Shown: positions 12,301 to 23,721, numbered from the stretch's first letter. The stretch is 64,000 nucleotides of DNA from Copromyces sp. CBS 386.78 (GCA_030685235.1 MU839177.1:1-64000), one strand, 5' to 3'. Numbers and translations are program-made. The notes: generated by a model from the letters alone, not told the origin.

Positions 12301-14205
12301 AACGTCGAGGTGCAGCAGATGACGCTCAACTCCCCGTTCAGAAAATGCTGCTCAATGGCAACTCTGTCTTGAGCATCAACACCCGCATGATGAAAGGCAA
12401 CGCCAAACTGAACAATCTCCTGCAGTTCGCGACTGACAACTGGAATCCTCTTTTTTGGAATCGGCCACAGAGCGTTGCTTTCCGACAACCCTGAGGCATT
12501 CTCCGCCAGCATGATGGCCGTGGATTCGCATGACTTCCTCGTAAAGCAAAATACTAGAATTGGTTTCCGTTGACTGTGTTTGGAGAGCAACATGGGGAGC
12601 TTGGAGTCCAGAAACTTGTCAAAAATGAAGTCGTTTCCATTGCATTCGTATCCGTAGACAAACTTCTGCAGCTTGACAGGGCGGAACTCTTCGCCAAAGA
12701 CCTCACGGTGAGCAGGTAGCTGTTGAGTGGTTTGGTTGCGTCCCAACCATTTGGCAATGTCATCGGAGTTGGGAACAGTGGCGCTTAGTGCAACGAAACG
12801 AACATTGGCCCCGATAGTTTTCATCCGTGACACCACAGCCTCAAGGGTAGCACCACGGACGTCCTTGAGAATGTGAACTTCGTCGATGAGGAATAGCTCG
12901 ACAAGTTGGAGGAGCTTACGATGGTCCTGCCACTTGCGTGTTATGGAATCCCACTTCTCGGGAGTGGTGACGATAATGGAGGCTTCCCCGACTCGCCTCA
13001 TCTCGGCTTGAGAGGTGTCGCCAGTCAGCTCGGCACATTTCATGCCCATATGGCTGAATTTCTTCACCCAGTCCCTAGCCTTCTCGGAACAAAGAGCTTT
13101 GGTTGGAGCTTGATAGACAATCTTGAAGTTCTCGTTACCTCGATCGAGGGCAAGTTTGCAGATGGCGAGCTCCAGGATGGCCGTTTTGCCACTTCCTGTT
13201 GGTGCAGATATGACCACGTTGTCGGTGGAACCGTAGACAACTCCGAAACATTTAGATTGTACGGCATTGAGCAACTCGTAAGGGAAGACTTCCTGGAACC
13301 TGCTTGGCAAGGCCTGTCGTACACTCACTAGCCGTATACCGTGGACGATGGGGGTCGACTGAGCAGGGGTTGTGTGGGTAGCTTGGGATGGCTGCAATGA
13401 CTGAGATGTTTCCATAGGCTCTTCGGCCAGATATGACATCTGCCGGGCGCGCCTAGAGGCACTTTGCTTCTTGTGCGCGCTGGCTCGGATGGTAGGACTG
13501 GAGCTGTTTAGGCTATGAAGAGTCCCTTTGGCGGACGCTTGACTCGTGGGACTGTGTGTGTATGAAGCTGATGGGCAGGGTCAGACCGACTACTATATAT
13601 TCGGTGGGAGAACAAGACTAACAGGAATGCATCGGAGGAGTTGGCTGTTGGTGTGGGCCACACAACTCCCTGAGGCGATTATTTGGTTCACGGCTGATAA
13701 TGTCCAGTGTCCTTGGAGTCGGAATGAGGTGGTCGTCGGGAGCATGTACGCTGCTGGAGGGAGGCGGACCAGCAGACATAGGCTGGGACATCGTGGCGGC
13801 CATGTACGAGCTGTATCCGGGAGAGATGTGAGGCTGGGCATGTCTTCTAAGATGCGAGAGCGCGATCTCATATTGTTCGTCGTCACGAGTTTGCGGAGCA
13901 GGGTGGGCAAGAAGGTGGCGATATAGGATGTGTTAGACGATGGAAAGACAGAGTTCGGACCTTATTCACATACCGAAATCATCCAAAACTAGCTCGTCTG
14001 CGTATGGCTGAGGTGTTTCGGCATAGTAACTTGTTGGTGGTTCAAGCTGTCCACGGTCGTGTTCATCGCGATAGCGTTCCGGATAATAGCCTGGACGAGG
14101 TGACATGGCAAGCTCATCGCGGTCATTGAGGATTTCAGGCCTGTGCCTTTCTCGCTGTCTTTGGGCTATTCTTTGGCGTGCCGACTCGCGCCAACGTCCC
14201 GTCAT
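9345..14205 (-). CDS. mer3: ATP-dependent DNA helicase MER3/HFM1
   Basis: This is a meiotic Ski2-like DNA helicase that stabilises recombination intermediates for interfering crossovers (ZMM group); it acts in the nucleus during meiosis. Secure exons: to 13623 (second exon), 13567-11724 and 11672-9345; the introns 13622-13568 and 11723-11673 close in frame. Visible motifs: Walker A SAPTGSGKT near 13200, DEVH box near 12880, SAT near 12780, and motif VI GRAGRPQ near 12180. They are followed by winged-helix and Sec63/Brl helix-hairpin regions, then a Cys/His cluster (CNHAC, CSHKCC) near 10340-10410, typical of HFM1, and a long acidic disordered C-terminus. The 5' end is less certain. A coding-like exon 14205-13974 with a strong GTATGT donor precedes, but no AG acceptor in the right phase joins it to the next exon. 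Starting at the ATG at 13803 gives 1450 residues in frame without that exon. Confidence 0.9.
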
Positions 14206-15291
14206 GGCTACTTGACTTCGCGATGGGTAGGCGTTCACGATAAGACGAGATTTGAATAATAGAGCAATGAACATGAGACAGTATCGAGCGATGGCGAAGT
14301 GAAGGCAGACGGACAAAGCTCGTTTGGAAGCTGAGGCGGGTTGACTTGAGGAGAATTCTGTGCGCGGTCGAAGCCCTTGGATGAAAGCCGCTCCCATCAA
14401 GGGAAGGAGCTTCAAGCACTCGTCGGTATGACGCGATGAAGAATTTTTTTGATAGAAAACGGAAGGAACCACTGAGCCATAATCGGAAAGAAGCAGTGAG
14501 AGATGTCCGGAACCAACCGCGGGATGACTGCCGATGCGGCGGGCAATCACATCGAACAGCGAGGGTCCGACGACGTGCCTTCCCTCGCAACACCGATCCG
14601 GAGGGGTCGTTTGGAAATTACCCACCGCCCCTTCCGTACCAGATGCCCAACTCGAAAGGTTTGCCCAGCCAGACCTGGGATCTTTTGGTTGAACTGCAGG
14701 AGGCGACTGGCCTCCTTGCTTGATCCAAGAGCATCGAAGTTCAGGTTGACTCATAACAGGACAGGACAGGACAGGACAGGACAGGACAATCTCAGGAACG
14801 TGAAATGAGAGAAAAGAATGTTTGTATACAAAATGTAGTGTAAGACTACATGCAAGTCGCTTCCAAGTTTTTCAATGTTCTTCTTGTGAACGAGGGGATC
14901 GGGTTCCTCCCATGCCTAGAATAGAAGGAACCTGCGCTGACCGAACCCGAACCCCATCCTCATTCTTGCAACTCCTTTTTCCCTCTTAAGCATCGGTCGT
15001 GTTTCCAGAGCGCCGGTTCTGCTCGCGCAGATGCATATACAAACCCCAAAAAAGTTCATGTCCTGGTATCTCTCATTCGCTCATGCCATCATAACGAAGC
15101 CTCCATCAATCCCAAGTTATTCCGGAGTGCTATTGTAGCATCACAGCAGCCATTGCCTAGTAGCCTCGGCATGTCGCTTGTTTTTGTTTGCGCGGACGAC
15201 CCTTTTCTCCAAATTGCAGTCGTCCTCCGGAGTAAACCCAACGTGGGTCTCTCCTACGTCCGATTATGTGTTCGCCCTTCTACCTTCACAT
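14206..15291. other. Intergenic region between mer3 and sugar transporter
   Basis: This is the promoter side of mer3 and the 3' side of the nucleotide-sugar transporter. The mer3 frame remains open upstream to 14754, but the extra segment has no recognisable features. The region contains the (ACAGG)6 tandem repeat listed separately; the rest shows nothing identifiable. Confidence 0.45.
14756..14785. repeat. (ACAGG)6 tandem repeat
   Basis: Six exact head-to-tail copies of the pentamer ACAGG, followed by a diverged ACAAT. A short minisatellite in the spacer upstream of mer3, likely polymorphic between strains. Confidence 0.9.
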
Positions 15292-16956
15292 TCACTCGTC
15301 CACGAACTTGCCCCTAGACGATGGCGTACGGGCTAATGGCGATGGGGAGGCCGGCCTCGAGGTTGCCTTGGCGGAATCCATCGGGTTCACATTCAGCAGG
15401 TTCTGATCCAACAATCTTGGAGTGCGGTCGATCGTGGTCTTTTCGTAGTCCACAATGTTAATGGGAGGGGGCCGAGACCGCTTTCTGTCGGGTGTGCTGT
15501 AGAGGTAGGTAGATCCGATCACAAGGGCGGTGCCGATGATGACCTGCAGAGAAAACGAGTTAGCGCCAGGTCGGCAGAGTCCTTTACAAAGAGAGAAAAC
15601 TTACCGAAGAGGTCATGTCAAAGTTAAAGAAGAAGACGCTGAACACACAGCTAATGACAATGCTAATGCTGGTAGCGAAGTTCTTTGCGATGTTGTCGGC
15701 GTAGTTGATGCAGATTGAGGACAGCAACCCCCCGACAGCCTGGAAGACAATGGCAGTCCAAACGATGCCATTGTACCCATCAAAGAACCCGTGCTTCGCA
15801 ATCTCTTCGCCGTCGTTGTAGATGACCCCGACAAAGAGGGCGGGGAAAAGTGAATAGAAGGAGAGCTGGATGTTGCGAGTCCAAACAGACACGTTGGTCG
15901 ATGAGTCCTTGAGAACCTTCTCAAAGTAAACACCGGTCACGCCTGAGACGACAGCAGCGACCAGGCAGGCGGTCAATCCAGCGGAGTAGTTCATCACCAA
16001 GTTTCGGCCATCTTGGTCCTCCTTGATACCCTCGTATGTTGCCGAGCGCTTGGTGAGCTCCGTAGCCAAGCCTTCCATACCCCTCTTTGTCAACTCTCGC
16101 GCCACATCAAAGGTCGCGCCAGCGGCTTGGCCCAGCTCGTGGACGGATCGGGGGAAGAAGTGGTCGCTGAAGTCGTGGATCGTCAAGGAGTTGTCGTTCG
16201 ACGAAGGGAGGGAGACAATGGAAACACCGAATGTGAGCACGACAAGGGATAGCCAGCGCTTGACGCCCAGTGTGCGGCCGAGCATAACGACGCTAAAGAA
16301 GGCAGTAGTGATGATCTAGATAATGTCAGTTCCTCTCGTCCCTCTAACGCGCTCTCAACCCAACGCCTCAGGGCGCATACCTTGAGCTGGAAGAGAATCT
16401 GGAAATGGACGGGATCCAGATTTCCCAGAGCTACGTATTGTAGCGTGTTCTCCAATGTGTACAACACGGCAGCAATAGCCAGCTTCCATCCATCTCCAGC
16501 AAAGACCGAGTTGTAGATTTGTTCCAGGATGACCGTCAAAGGTGTTTGCGGAGCTAGGGTATTCGAGACCTCGTAGATGGAGCAGGTCAAAGAGATGGCG
16601 AGCTTGATAACTTCGTTAAGGAGGACGGCGGTCGAGGCAAAGTATCGATGGTCGCCAGGTGGTGTCATGATTCGCGAGTAATGCATGATCTATTCGGGGT
16701 GTGGTGTTAGTCGATACCGCCCACTGAGGGCATCCGCGCCAGCCTGGCCAGCAAGGTACACATACCAGTATAAGTGCCGAGTTTTGAAATGTCAACTACA
16801 ACACAAATTCGGGCGCGTTAGCAAACTTCCCGCCCTTTTGACAAACGAATCCGAACAGGTCTCTCCTACGGTGATCAATGAAGCCTGCTTCATAGGAATG
16901 CCGAACAGAGTTGGACCGCTCGCGGCGAGCGCGGGCGGGACGGTGGACGGAGCCAT
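15292..16956 (-). CDS. UDP-galactose-type nucleotide-sugar transporter
   Basis: This is a Golgi-membrane antiporter of the SLC35A family (UDP-galactose/CMP-sialic acid transporters, Gms1-like), which brings nucleotide sugars into the Golgi lumen for glycosylation. Exons on the minus strand: 16956-16870 (87 nt), 16795-16766 (30 nt), 16689-16381, 16315-15605, 15543-15292; total 1389 nt, 462 residues. All four introns are in phase 0. Family signatures: GIPMKQASLITLTFQNSALIL across the first two exons, LQYVALGNLDPVHFQILFQLK before the third intron, GVYFEKVLKDS, and NYADNIAKNFATSISIV near the C-terminus. About ten membrane segments are visible. An insertion of roughly 80 hydrophilic residues follows the segment ending in SIVSLPSS, and a proline/serine-rich cytosolic tail follows STYLYS. 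The start ATG is the first in frame with a clean hydrophobic exon 1. Confidence 0.93.
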
Positions 16957-19361
16957 AATTGCGACGGTTTTCGGCGACGGCGACAGCAACCACTCGTCAG
17001 TACAAGTGTTCTTTGGTGGTGATGCCCGCGGTTCGATCGATAGACGTGCAGGTTATATACGAAGAAAAGAGAAAGTTGCTGCAAGGTGTGCACGAGTTGC
17101 GGGCGACGGCGTGTGGGCGTGTCTGGCCTTGAGGCTCCCGGGGAGAGGGGGGGATAGTCAAGGGTGGTTGGACCTTTTGCCGATACTTGTTGGTTGGTTT
17201 GCGACCACAAGTGGGAATACCGACGTCACGGCCACGAAAAAGAAAAGCTGGAGCTGGAGATGCCAAAGAAAATGGCCAGCCAACTTGATACGTTCGGCAG
17301 CACGGTCGCGCTTTGCAACCTTGTACCTATAGGTACCCCTGGAAGCCCTGGCACGTTGGCAGCTCTTTCTCTGAGTGTTTGAAGCGGATGGAAAGTCTCA
17401 AGCAACACTGCTGCCCTGCGAAACTCGATCAAATGGGCGCATGAAAGGTTCATGTCCTGCAACCTAACTCGTCAAGTCTTGTCATACTCTCTTTGTACGC
17501 CAACACCACAGCTTGTGTTTGGTTAAGAATCGATCCAGCTTTTGGCTTGCCAGAAGGCGGGGGAATTGTGCCGTGCAGCGTCATAGCAGTTATTCACCTC
17601 CAGCTGTTTCGCTCGGGGATTCTCTGCCTGCTTGACTGTTCGCGGACAACCAACGACCAACAACGACCGTTTTCGTCGACAGACTGGTCGATACCAACAC
17701 GCTTTTGTAAAGCAACAATCCTGAAAGGATTCTTGGCTGGCGGCTGGTTGGAAGAATCGATGGTGCCCCTGACAGCAGCTCTCCAAAATGGCACAGCGGG
17801 GCCTTTTCTGCAGTACAGTACACCTCTGAAACCCGGGCCGGAAAAGTGTCAGGTCGACTGGCTACCCTGACTTCTTTTGTTGCTTCCACGATACGTCTCA
17901 AACAATATCGCAGGTCACATCATCTCCCTACGCACTTAATAAGAGACGAGTGATCCAGACACCAGACAACTCGATGTAGGAAATTAAAGTTCCACGTTTT
18001 CGGGTGTTCATTCCAGAAGGAAACTCATGGTCTCTTGCCCTGGGCCATCTCCGGTCGCCAGGAACGAACAATCGACGCTTCCATTTCGCCAAGACCACTT
18101 TTCGGACCAATGACGTGGTATTGTTGTTGACAATCTACTAGAAGCCTGTACAAGGAATTCATCTTTATCCCACTAGTAGATCATTTCCAGAACTAATATT
18201 TTGTCCACACCTTTCTGCTCTTGCTGCACTAGGTACACTACACCGCCTGGGTACGTACCTTGCGGAGACTGACCTCCAAGCTGCATTCCCCACAGTGGAA
18301 GCAATGCCCCTGCGCGGTGCAGGGGCAAGCGCATCTCCAACTGAAGTCTAAAATCCAATCGAACTCCAACAAAACACCACCCAACATCACACTCGCACCA
18401 TGTGACAAGAAAGGAATATTTCAAGTTGACCCAACCTGACCATATGAGAGGCTTGTGGCTGGCATCCGTGATCTAGTGGCCTCACTCGCCAACGCCGTGT
18501 AACTACCCACTTTCCAACTCCTTCTTCCACAAGCGACAAATTCTTTCTTGGAAGAAGATCGAACACTCGGGCCTCCCCCGCATTTCTCTCGATTCCAGAT
18601 CCAATGATTGGACCTTTTTGTCCATTCTTCTCCACAAAATCTCCAAGCTTAACTTCCACTTGGTTCGCTTGGCCCGACTTGGCCTGCTTTTTGGTGTCCC
18701 CTTGGGATTTCGATTTTGATTTCGATCCCAGCTGAGCACGTTCAACTCCAAAAACAGAACTTGCGATCGAGTGATGGAAACGCCGTCGAATGAAGAAACG
18801 AAACGGGACAGGAAGCCGGCAAGATCGCCAAGCTTGGGCTGCGAGCACCGAGCTCAGCTTGCCTTGTTTGTTTCACCTCGGCGCCGGTGCTCAGTCCTCG
18901 GCCTCACATGTGCGTCTGTATGGCGTGTGCAACCGTACCCGGCCCCGGACCGGACCGGAAATCCCACTTATTGCGGTTGAAATCCGGAGCCGGTGCCAGA
19001 TCCTCGTGTCCCGGTGTCGGGGGATCCACTCGGCCACTCCCTTCGGTCTGTCTTGTATCAGCCGATTACAGCCCGAGTACTGCCGTGTTGAAGATTTCAA
19101 TACAACGTATATTGTCAGGTTAAGTTCCGTTTCTCGTGCCCATAAAATACGCTGTCTAGACTGTATCTCTAACTTGATGACGTCTGTGATCATGATGCGC
19201 TTGAACCAGTCAGTTCAAAACAACAACCTCATCCAGCGTTCGCGGTAATCAATCCATTCCATTCCTTCTCAGAGCTCAGTCACAAACCCATTCCCGTTTG
19301 AGGAACTTGGTTATCAGGTCGAAGAGTCCGACTCAATCTCTATCGCACCTGAGTGATCAGA
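16957..19361. other. Gene-poor spacer, 2.4 kb
   Basis: This is the promoter side of the nucleotide-sugar transporter and the 3' side of the kinase-like gene. Several frames of 60-215 codons overlap on both strands. One at 18387-18848 (-) begins with an Arg-rich, mitochondrial-presequence-like stretch and continues Lys/Ser-rich, but has no family resemblance and shares the region with frames on the other strand. I do not call a gene here. Confidence 0.4.
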
Positions 19362-21146
19362 CTAGGAACTCTTCATCTCGACATCGACCACCGAAACATC
19401 GACCTGGGGATCTTCCTTCTCAAGAACTAGGGGGCTTTCCATTTCCACATCAGTAGCCGAATCATCGGCATCCTCAGGACTTCCCACCATCTCGAGAGTG
19501 CCCCGGAGACTGGCAGCCTTAGCAGCAGCCACTTGTTGTGCTGTAATATCCATGGCATTCTGGATGGCAACGGTTATGTCATGAGCCTTTGCCCTCTTAT
19601 TCGGATCGAGGTGTAGCATAGGCCGCAGGAACCCCAGCTTCTGATACTCAGAGTTGCGTATTCCAGCGGTGTCTTGCTGCCAAACTTCTTCGACAGCTTC
19701 CGAGAATAACCCTTGCTCCACCTTATCCCACACGACGTGCGGTATGGTCGTTGCGTGCGGTCTTCTTGCGACACACACCATAGTCATGGCCAACGCCCAC
19801 ACATCGGCTGGCGGTTGCGTTACTTGCGTGCCGCCCTCTTTTTCTTCGAGAAGGCCCGTCCACTCAGGTGGACGAAATAGCGGCCTGTAGAAGTCGTCTT
19901 GGCGAACCCATGATTTTCCGCGAGCCCATGATCTTCCGCTGTTGCCGAAATCAGCCAGTCGAAAGTTGACATCGCCGTTGCTGGATCGCTTGTACAGAAT
20001 GTTCCCCGGGTTAACATCCTCGTGGACGATGTTCCTTTTCGCCAGATAGTCAAGTGCGAGAAGCATCTGAAAGAGGAGGGAACTCCACAAGTCTTTAGGT
20101 GACAAGAGGCCTGTGGCGTCAAACTTCATGCCTGCGATATCCCTTCCCTCCATTCAGCCCAAGAATACATCGTTTCTGTCCGTGTCCAAGTGGTGCCCCA
20201 AGTACTCAACGATGTGAACGATGTGAGGCTAATATATGAGACCATACGTTAGTTGATCTGCTTCAACTCCCAGTGACCATGCGATCTGGAAACTCACGTG
20301 ATGTATCAACTCTAAGTGCTTGAGTTCGTTTAGGGCTGCTTTTCGATTGCGCCATGGATTGGACTCGGTGAATCTCTTGATGGCGACCTGTTTGCGCGAA
20401 TCCGCGTCCATGCCCATCATTACCGAAGCCTCTTTCCCTCTGCGGTCATGCCCTGAGGGACCAGTGTAAACAATCGCGAACGGGGGGCGACCAGGCAAAT
20501 TCGCCGTTGGGCCATGGGACAACCTCTGCTTTTGTTTGACAAACGCCGACTGGATCTTGTCCGATATCTTCCAAGCGGGTGCATCCTCCCACACAACGTC
20601 AAATGTATAGACAACGCACGCTTCGTCATGTCGAGTATTCACCGTCAGGCTGTACTCCGCGCCGGGCACCAGGGCCGCCGTCTCTCCTCCCTTGAGGCTG
20701 GTATGTTGGGCTGTAGGGGGGGAAAAACCTTGGTGCCCAGGTAGGTTGCCTTCAGGGATATGGTGAGTGACGACGACGCCGCCCGTTTGTAGACTTCCAT
20801 TGGCACGTATGAGAAGGACGTGGGTTTCGGGGTCGATCACAACCGAAAATAATTGCGCATCATCGGTAGGGAGCCAGAGGTCACCGTCTCTGCCTACTGT
20901 AACCACGACATCGGCGCTCCCGTGTGAAGTTTCAGATCGTTGTACATGGTAGCCGATGTCGAGAAGGAACTCATGATAGAGCTCACCTGGGACAACGGTA
21001 CAGAAGTTTCGGTTAAGCTCATAGATGTCCCTGGGCGGAGCCAGGATGCCAGAGCGAGTTCGGAGAAGAAAGATTGATTCCGGGTGAAATACGGTCGAAT
21101 TGGATATAAAGGCGAACGACTGACTAGAAGATGGTGCCTCAGCCAT
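19362..21146 (-). pseudogene. Protein kinase-like gene with in-frame stop
   Basis: Two exons, 21146-20298 and 20228-19362, joined by a canonical phase-0 intron (GTGAGT donor, CTAAC branch, TAG acceptor). The N-terminal about 200 residues include a stretch VGRDGDLWLPTDD that may be an FHA-like fold. A Ser/Thr kinase domain follows: VAIKRF (ATP lysine), HPHIVHIVEYLG across the splice, VHEDVNPGNILY (catalytic loop with HED instead of HRD), ADFGNSG, and APE-like PPEWTG with ADVWALAMTM. A TGA at 20156-20154 lies in frame between VFLG and MEGRDIAG, in the hinge between the two lobes. No GT-AG splice removes it without deleting essential strands. Possibilities: a recent inactivation, a strain-specific or base-calling change, readthrough, or two separate products (the downstream frame has an ATG directly after the stop, at 20153). 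The rest is intact, so any loss is recent. Confidence 0.75.
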
Positions 21147-22002
21147 TGTTTCGGTATCTGAAGATGAGCGTATATCTTATGAAGTGGTAAGGCCGATTTC
21201 GTCGCTGGCGTTTCCAATAACAAGTTGCTTAACGTCAACCTGGAGTCCGTTGCTTTATGTACGGGTTATCCTAGACCTGCCCGAGGGACTGATGCATTAT
21301 GAAATTGCGATGGAAAGGCTAAGGTAGCTGAGCAAGTAAGTATGAATGCGCGGTCACCACTTAACTTTAGTGCCCTCTCAACCTGCCATGTTAACCATGA
21401 TTTACCACGCAGCAGGCGCACTCGAGCCTTCGACAGTAGTCACCATTGCGGACTTTCTTCAACGTTCAAGGCGAGAACTAAAGGCTAAGATGGAGTCAGC
21501 GGGAGAAGACCAGGCAGGTCACTATGGAAAAGCCGAATTACTTAGGTTGTGTCTCAACACTTCCGACAGGAACACACAGCCAGGGATCGATGAACGCTTG
21601 AATATCTCAAATCCCATGAGAAAGTCTCGACTGGCTTGACCAAGTCGGTGTTGGCCAGGGGCACTCTTCCACTAGCATCGCGAAACGTACCTGCCTTCCA
21701 CACTTTGTATATCTGGAGATATACAGGTGGAAGGAAGTCACGACAGGCTTCACTTGAACATGAAGTAACAGCACATGACTGGGTGCAGCATGACGCCAAA
21801 CATCCAGATGATTCTTTCTCTGCTGTAGCGGGAGATTAGATGAGCATACTGTCACCGCTCAACTGAGCCGCATGAGCCTTGAGGTAGTTCGCAATAAGCT
21901 AGTCCCAACTTGCCTGAGTAAAGCGTCAGCAAAGAGCTAACCGGGTGTTGCCAGCAGTACACAGGTAGTACCGCCGCATTTGCAAATTTGCATTGATGAA
22001 GG
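21147..22002. other. Intergenic region upstream of kinase-like gene
   Basis: A frame of 97 codons at 21346-21639 (+) carries a plausible soluble sequence but has no recognisable family and overlaps minus-strand frames of similar length. It is not supported as a gene. Otherwise nothing identifiable is seen up to the inverted-repeat element at 22003. Confidence 0.4.
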
Positions 22003-23074
22003 CCGTACTGGGAGGAGGGGGGTAGAAGTTGCCGTCAATTGAGCGTAAAATAACCATTGGGAATTTTAGACGTTTATAGGTAGGGAAATAATCCAAGTCC
22101 TATACGGAAATTTAAAAACGTTAACACGGGCCAATGACAAAACCCTGCGAAACGTCCGAAAATGCAAACGTCTAACATAGGCCTACCATCAATTAACTAT
22201 TAATTAACCGTCGGGGCAAATCCTAACAACTATCTAAATTAGGGCGTTTAATATAAGAATACGCTATACAAAAATAATAATAGGCTTAGATCTAAACAAT
22301 ACGCCCTAATTCTACTAATCCTAACCCTACCCTCGCTTACCCTCCTACCCTCCCACCCGCACCCAATTATCGCACGCCCGTATACGAACCTTAGCGCACC
22401 CGACCACTACACGCCCAACCCTAAAAATCTAATATACTAGAAATTCCTATCGTCGCAAAGTTAGCAAAATAAAACCATCACCAAATGACAAAATGAAGCC
22501 ATCACCAAATAACAAAATAAAACCATTACCAAATAACAAAATAATGTAACACATACCTACTCGTATAGGTTCGAATCGCCTATTACAACTCACACCCCTT
22601 AATATTAAATTACGAATGTACATTAAATCGCAAAAGAATTTCGGTATATAACCAACTCTATATTTTGTTAGCAAATCGATATACTACCGTTCTTTTCATA
22701 GGGTTACCTTCTTTAAGGCAATAGGGTTGGTAGGAAGGGTAATAGAAGTTGGAAAAAGAAGAGAAACGGAAACTGGGCAAGGCGGGGCGGCCTAAAATAC
22801 TTAGAATTTTAGTACTAAGCCTGTAATCAAGACGGGCGCTAAGTACCTCGCCTACCAAATTAAGCAGTAGCGGTACCTCCTTAGCGTCTAACCCCTCTAA
22901 ACGTCCGAAAACTACTAGACGTTAGAAATTGGTAACCGTTATTTAACCCTCATTTGCGCACAGACGTCCTAATATTCTAATGTCTGTAATTTTCAACGTT
23001 ATTTTGATTTTTACAGTTAAATAATAATAGACGGTCAATTGACGACAACTTCTACCCCCCTCCTCCCAGTACGG
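22003..23074. mobile_element. 1.07-kb RIP-degraded inverted-repeat DNA transposon
   Basis: The left end CCGTACTGGGAGGAGGGG (22003 on) recurs as its reverse complement at the right end (to 23074). About 44 bases match with only two mismatches, and further similarity follows after an insertion. The interior is AT-rich with no coding capacity. The outermost bases read CCG-TA-CTGGG and CCCAG-TA-CGG, so the inverted ends could be bounded by a duplicated TA (element 22008-23069), as in Tc1/mariner/pogo elements inserted in a CCGTACGG-like site. Alternatively, the CCGTA itself is part of the terminal repeat. Flanking composition is normal on both sides. This is a non-autonomous relic; the superfamily is uncertain. 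Confidence 0.85.
22465..22544. repeat. 24-bp tandem repeat, three copies
   Basis: Three consecutive 24-base units (22465-22488, 22489-22512, 22513-22536) plus a partial fourth, beginning CAAAATAAAACCATCACCAA and differing mainly by C/T or A/G transitions. It lies inside the inverted-repeat element. About 25 bases further on, GGTTCGAATCG (22568-22578) resembles a Pol III B box in 10 of 11 positions. Confidence 0.85.
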
Positions 23075-23230
23075 GGATTCCAGGTTAGGAATCTCTGTGC
23101 CTTTCTTTCTTCCACTTGTTCCCAAAGGGTGCTTTCACGTCGTCAAAGGGGGAAAGGATAAACTGCATCGATCTCGGGCGGCAGGTGAAGCAGGGCGGTA
23201 ACCACTGTGACTTGGCTTGCCACGCCTGCC

Positions 23231-23721
23231 CAGTGGTCTCCATAATTCAAATCAATTCAAGATGGGTCTCAAACTAGATTATCTTACATAAAATCTTCCA
23301 GAATTAATTGAAGTAACCCTGAAATTGTATTATATTATTGGTCTTGCATTATTCTGGGAAAAAATCTTTCCGGGCCGCTAACGAGCTTTCTAAACACCAG
23401 AAAAATTAGCGGACTTAGTTGGGGGGGCTCCAAAACCTTTAACACTATCGAAGTTAATTACGAATTAACAATACGAGCACGCACTGACCCGAGATACGAA
23501 CGCACGGTTCCACACGCAGGCTTGAGAAAGTTAATACCTATACTAAAATTAGTGCGACCGTATGTCGAGGAGTAATAACCTACCTATATGACGAAACAAT
23601 ATCTTCAAGATAAGATGGGGTTGCAATTGAATTACACTTGACGATTTTTACCCCCGTTTGAATTGAGCCGCCAGAACTCGATTTGAATTGTTTTATTTGT
23701 CTTAAATTATGGGGACCGCTG
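23231..23721. mobile_element. hAT-type miniature transposon, 491 bp
   Basis: The left terminus CAGTGGTCTCCATAATTCAA and the reverse complement of the right terminus, CAGCGGTCCCCATAATTTAA, match at 17 of 20 positions. All three differences are C/T, as RIP would leave. The element is flanked by a perfect 8-bp direct duplication CGCCTGCC (23223-23230 and 23722-23729). Inverted ends beginning CAG-GG and an 8-bp target duplication are the defining marks of the hAT superfamily. The interior encodes no protein, so this is a non-autonomous MITE-like copy. The unoccupied site would read CACGCCTGCCCACTAG. Confidence 0.88.

Noticed and set aside
18387..18848. 153-codon minus-strand frame with Arg-rich start
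   Set aside because: No family features, overlaps plus-strand frames of equal length, no supporting splice or promoter signals.
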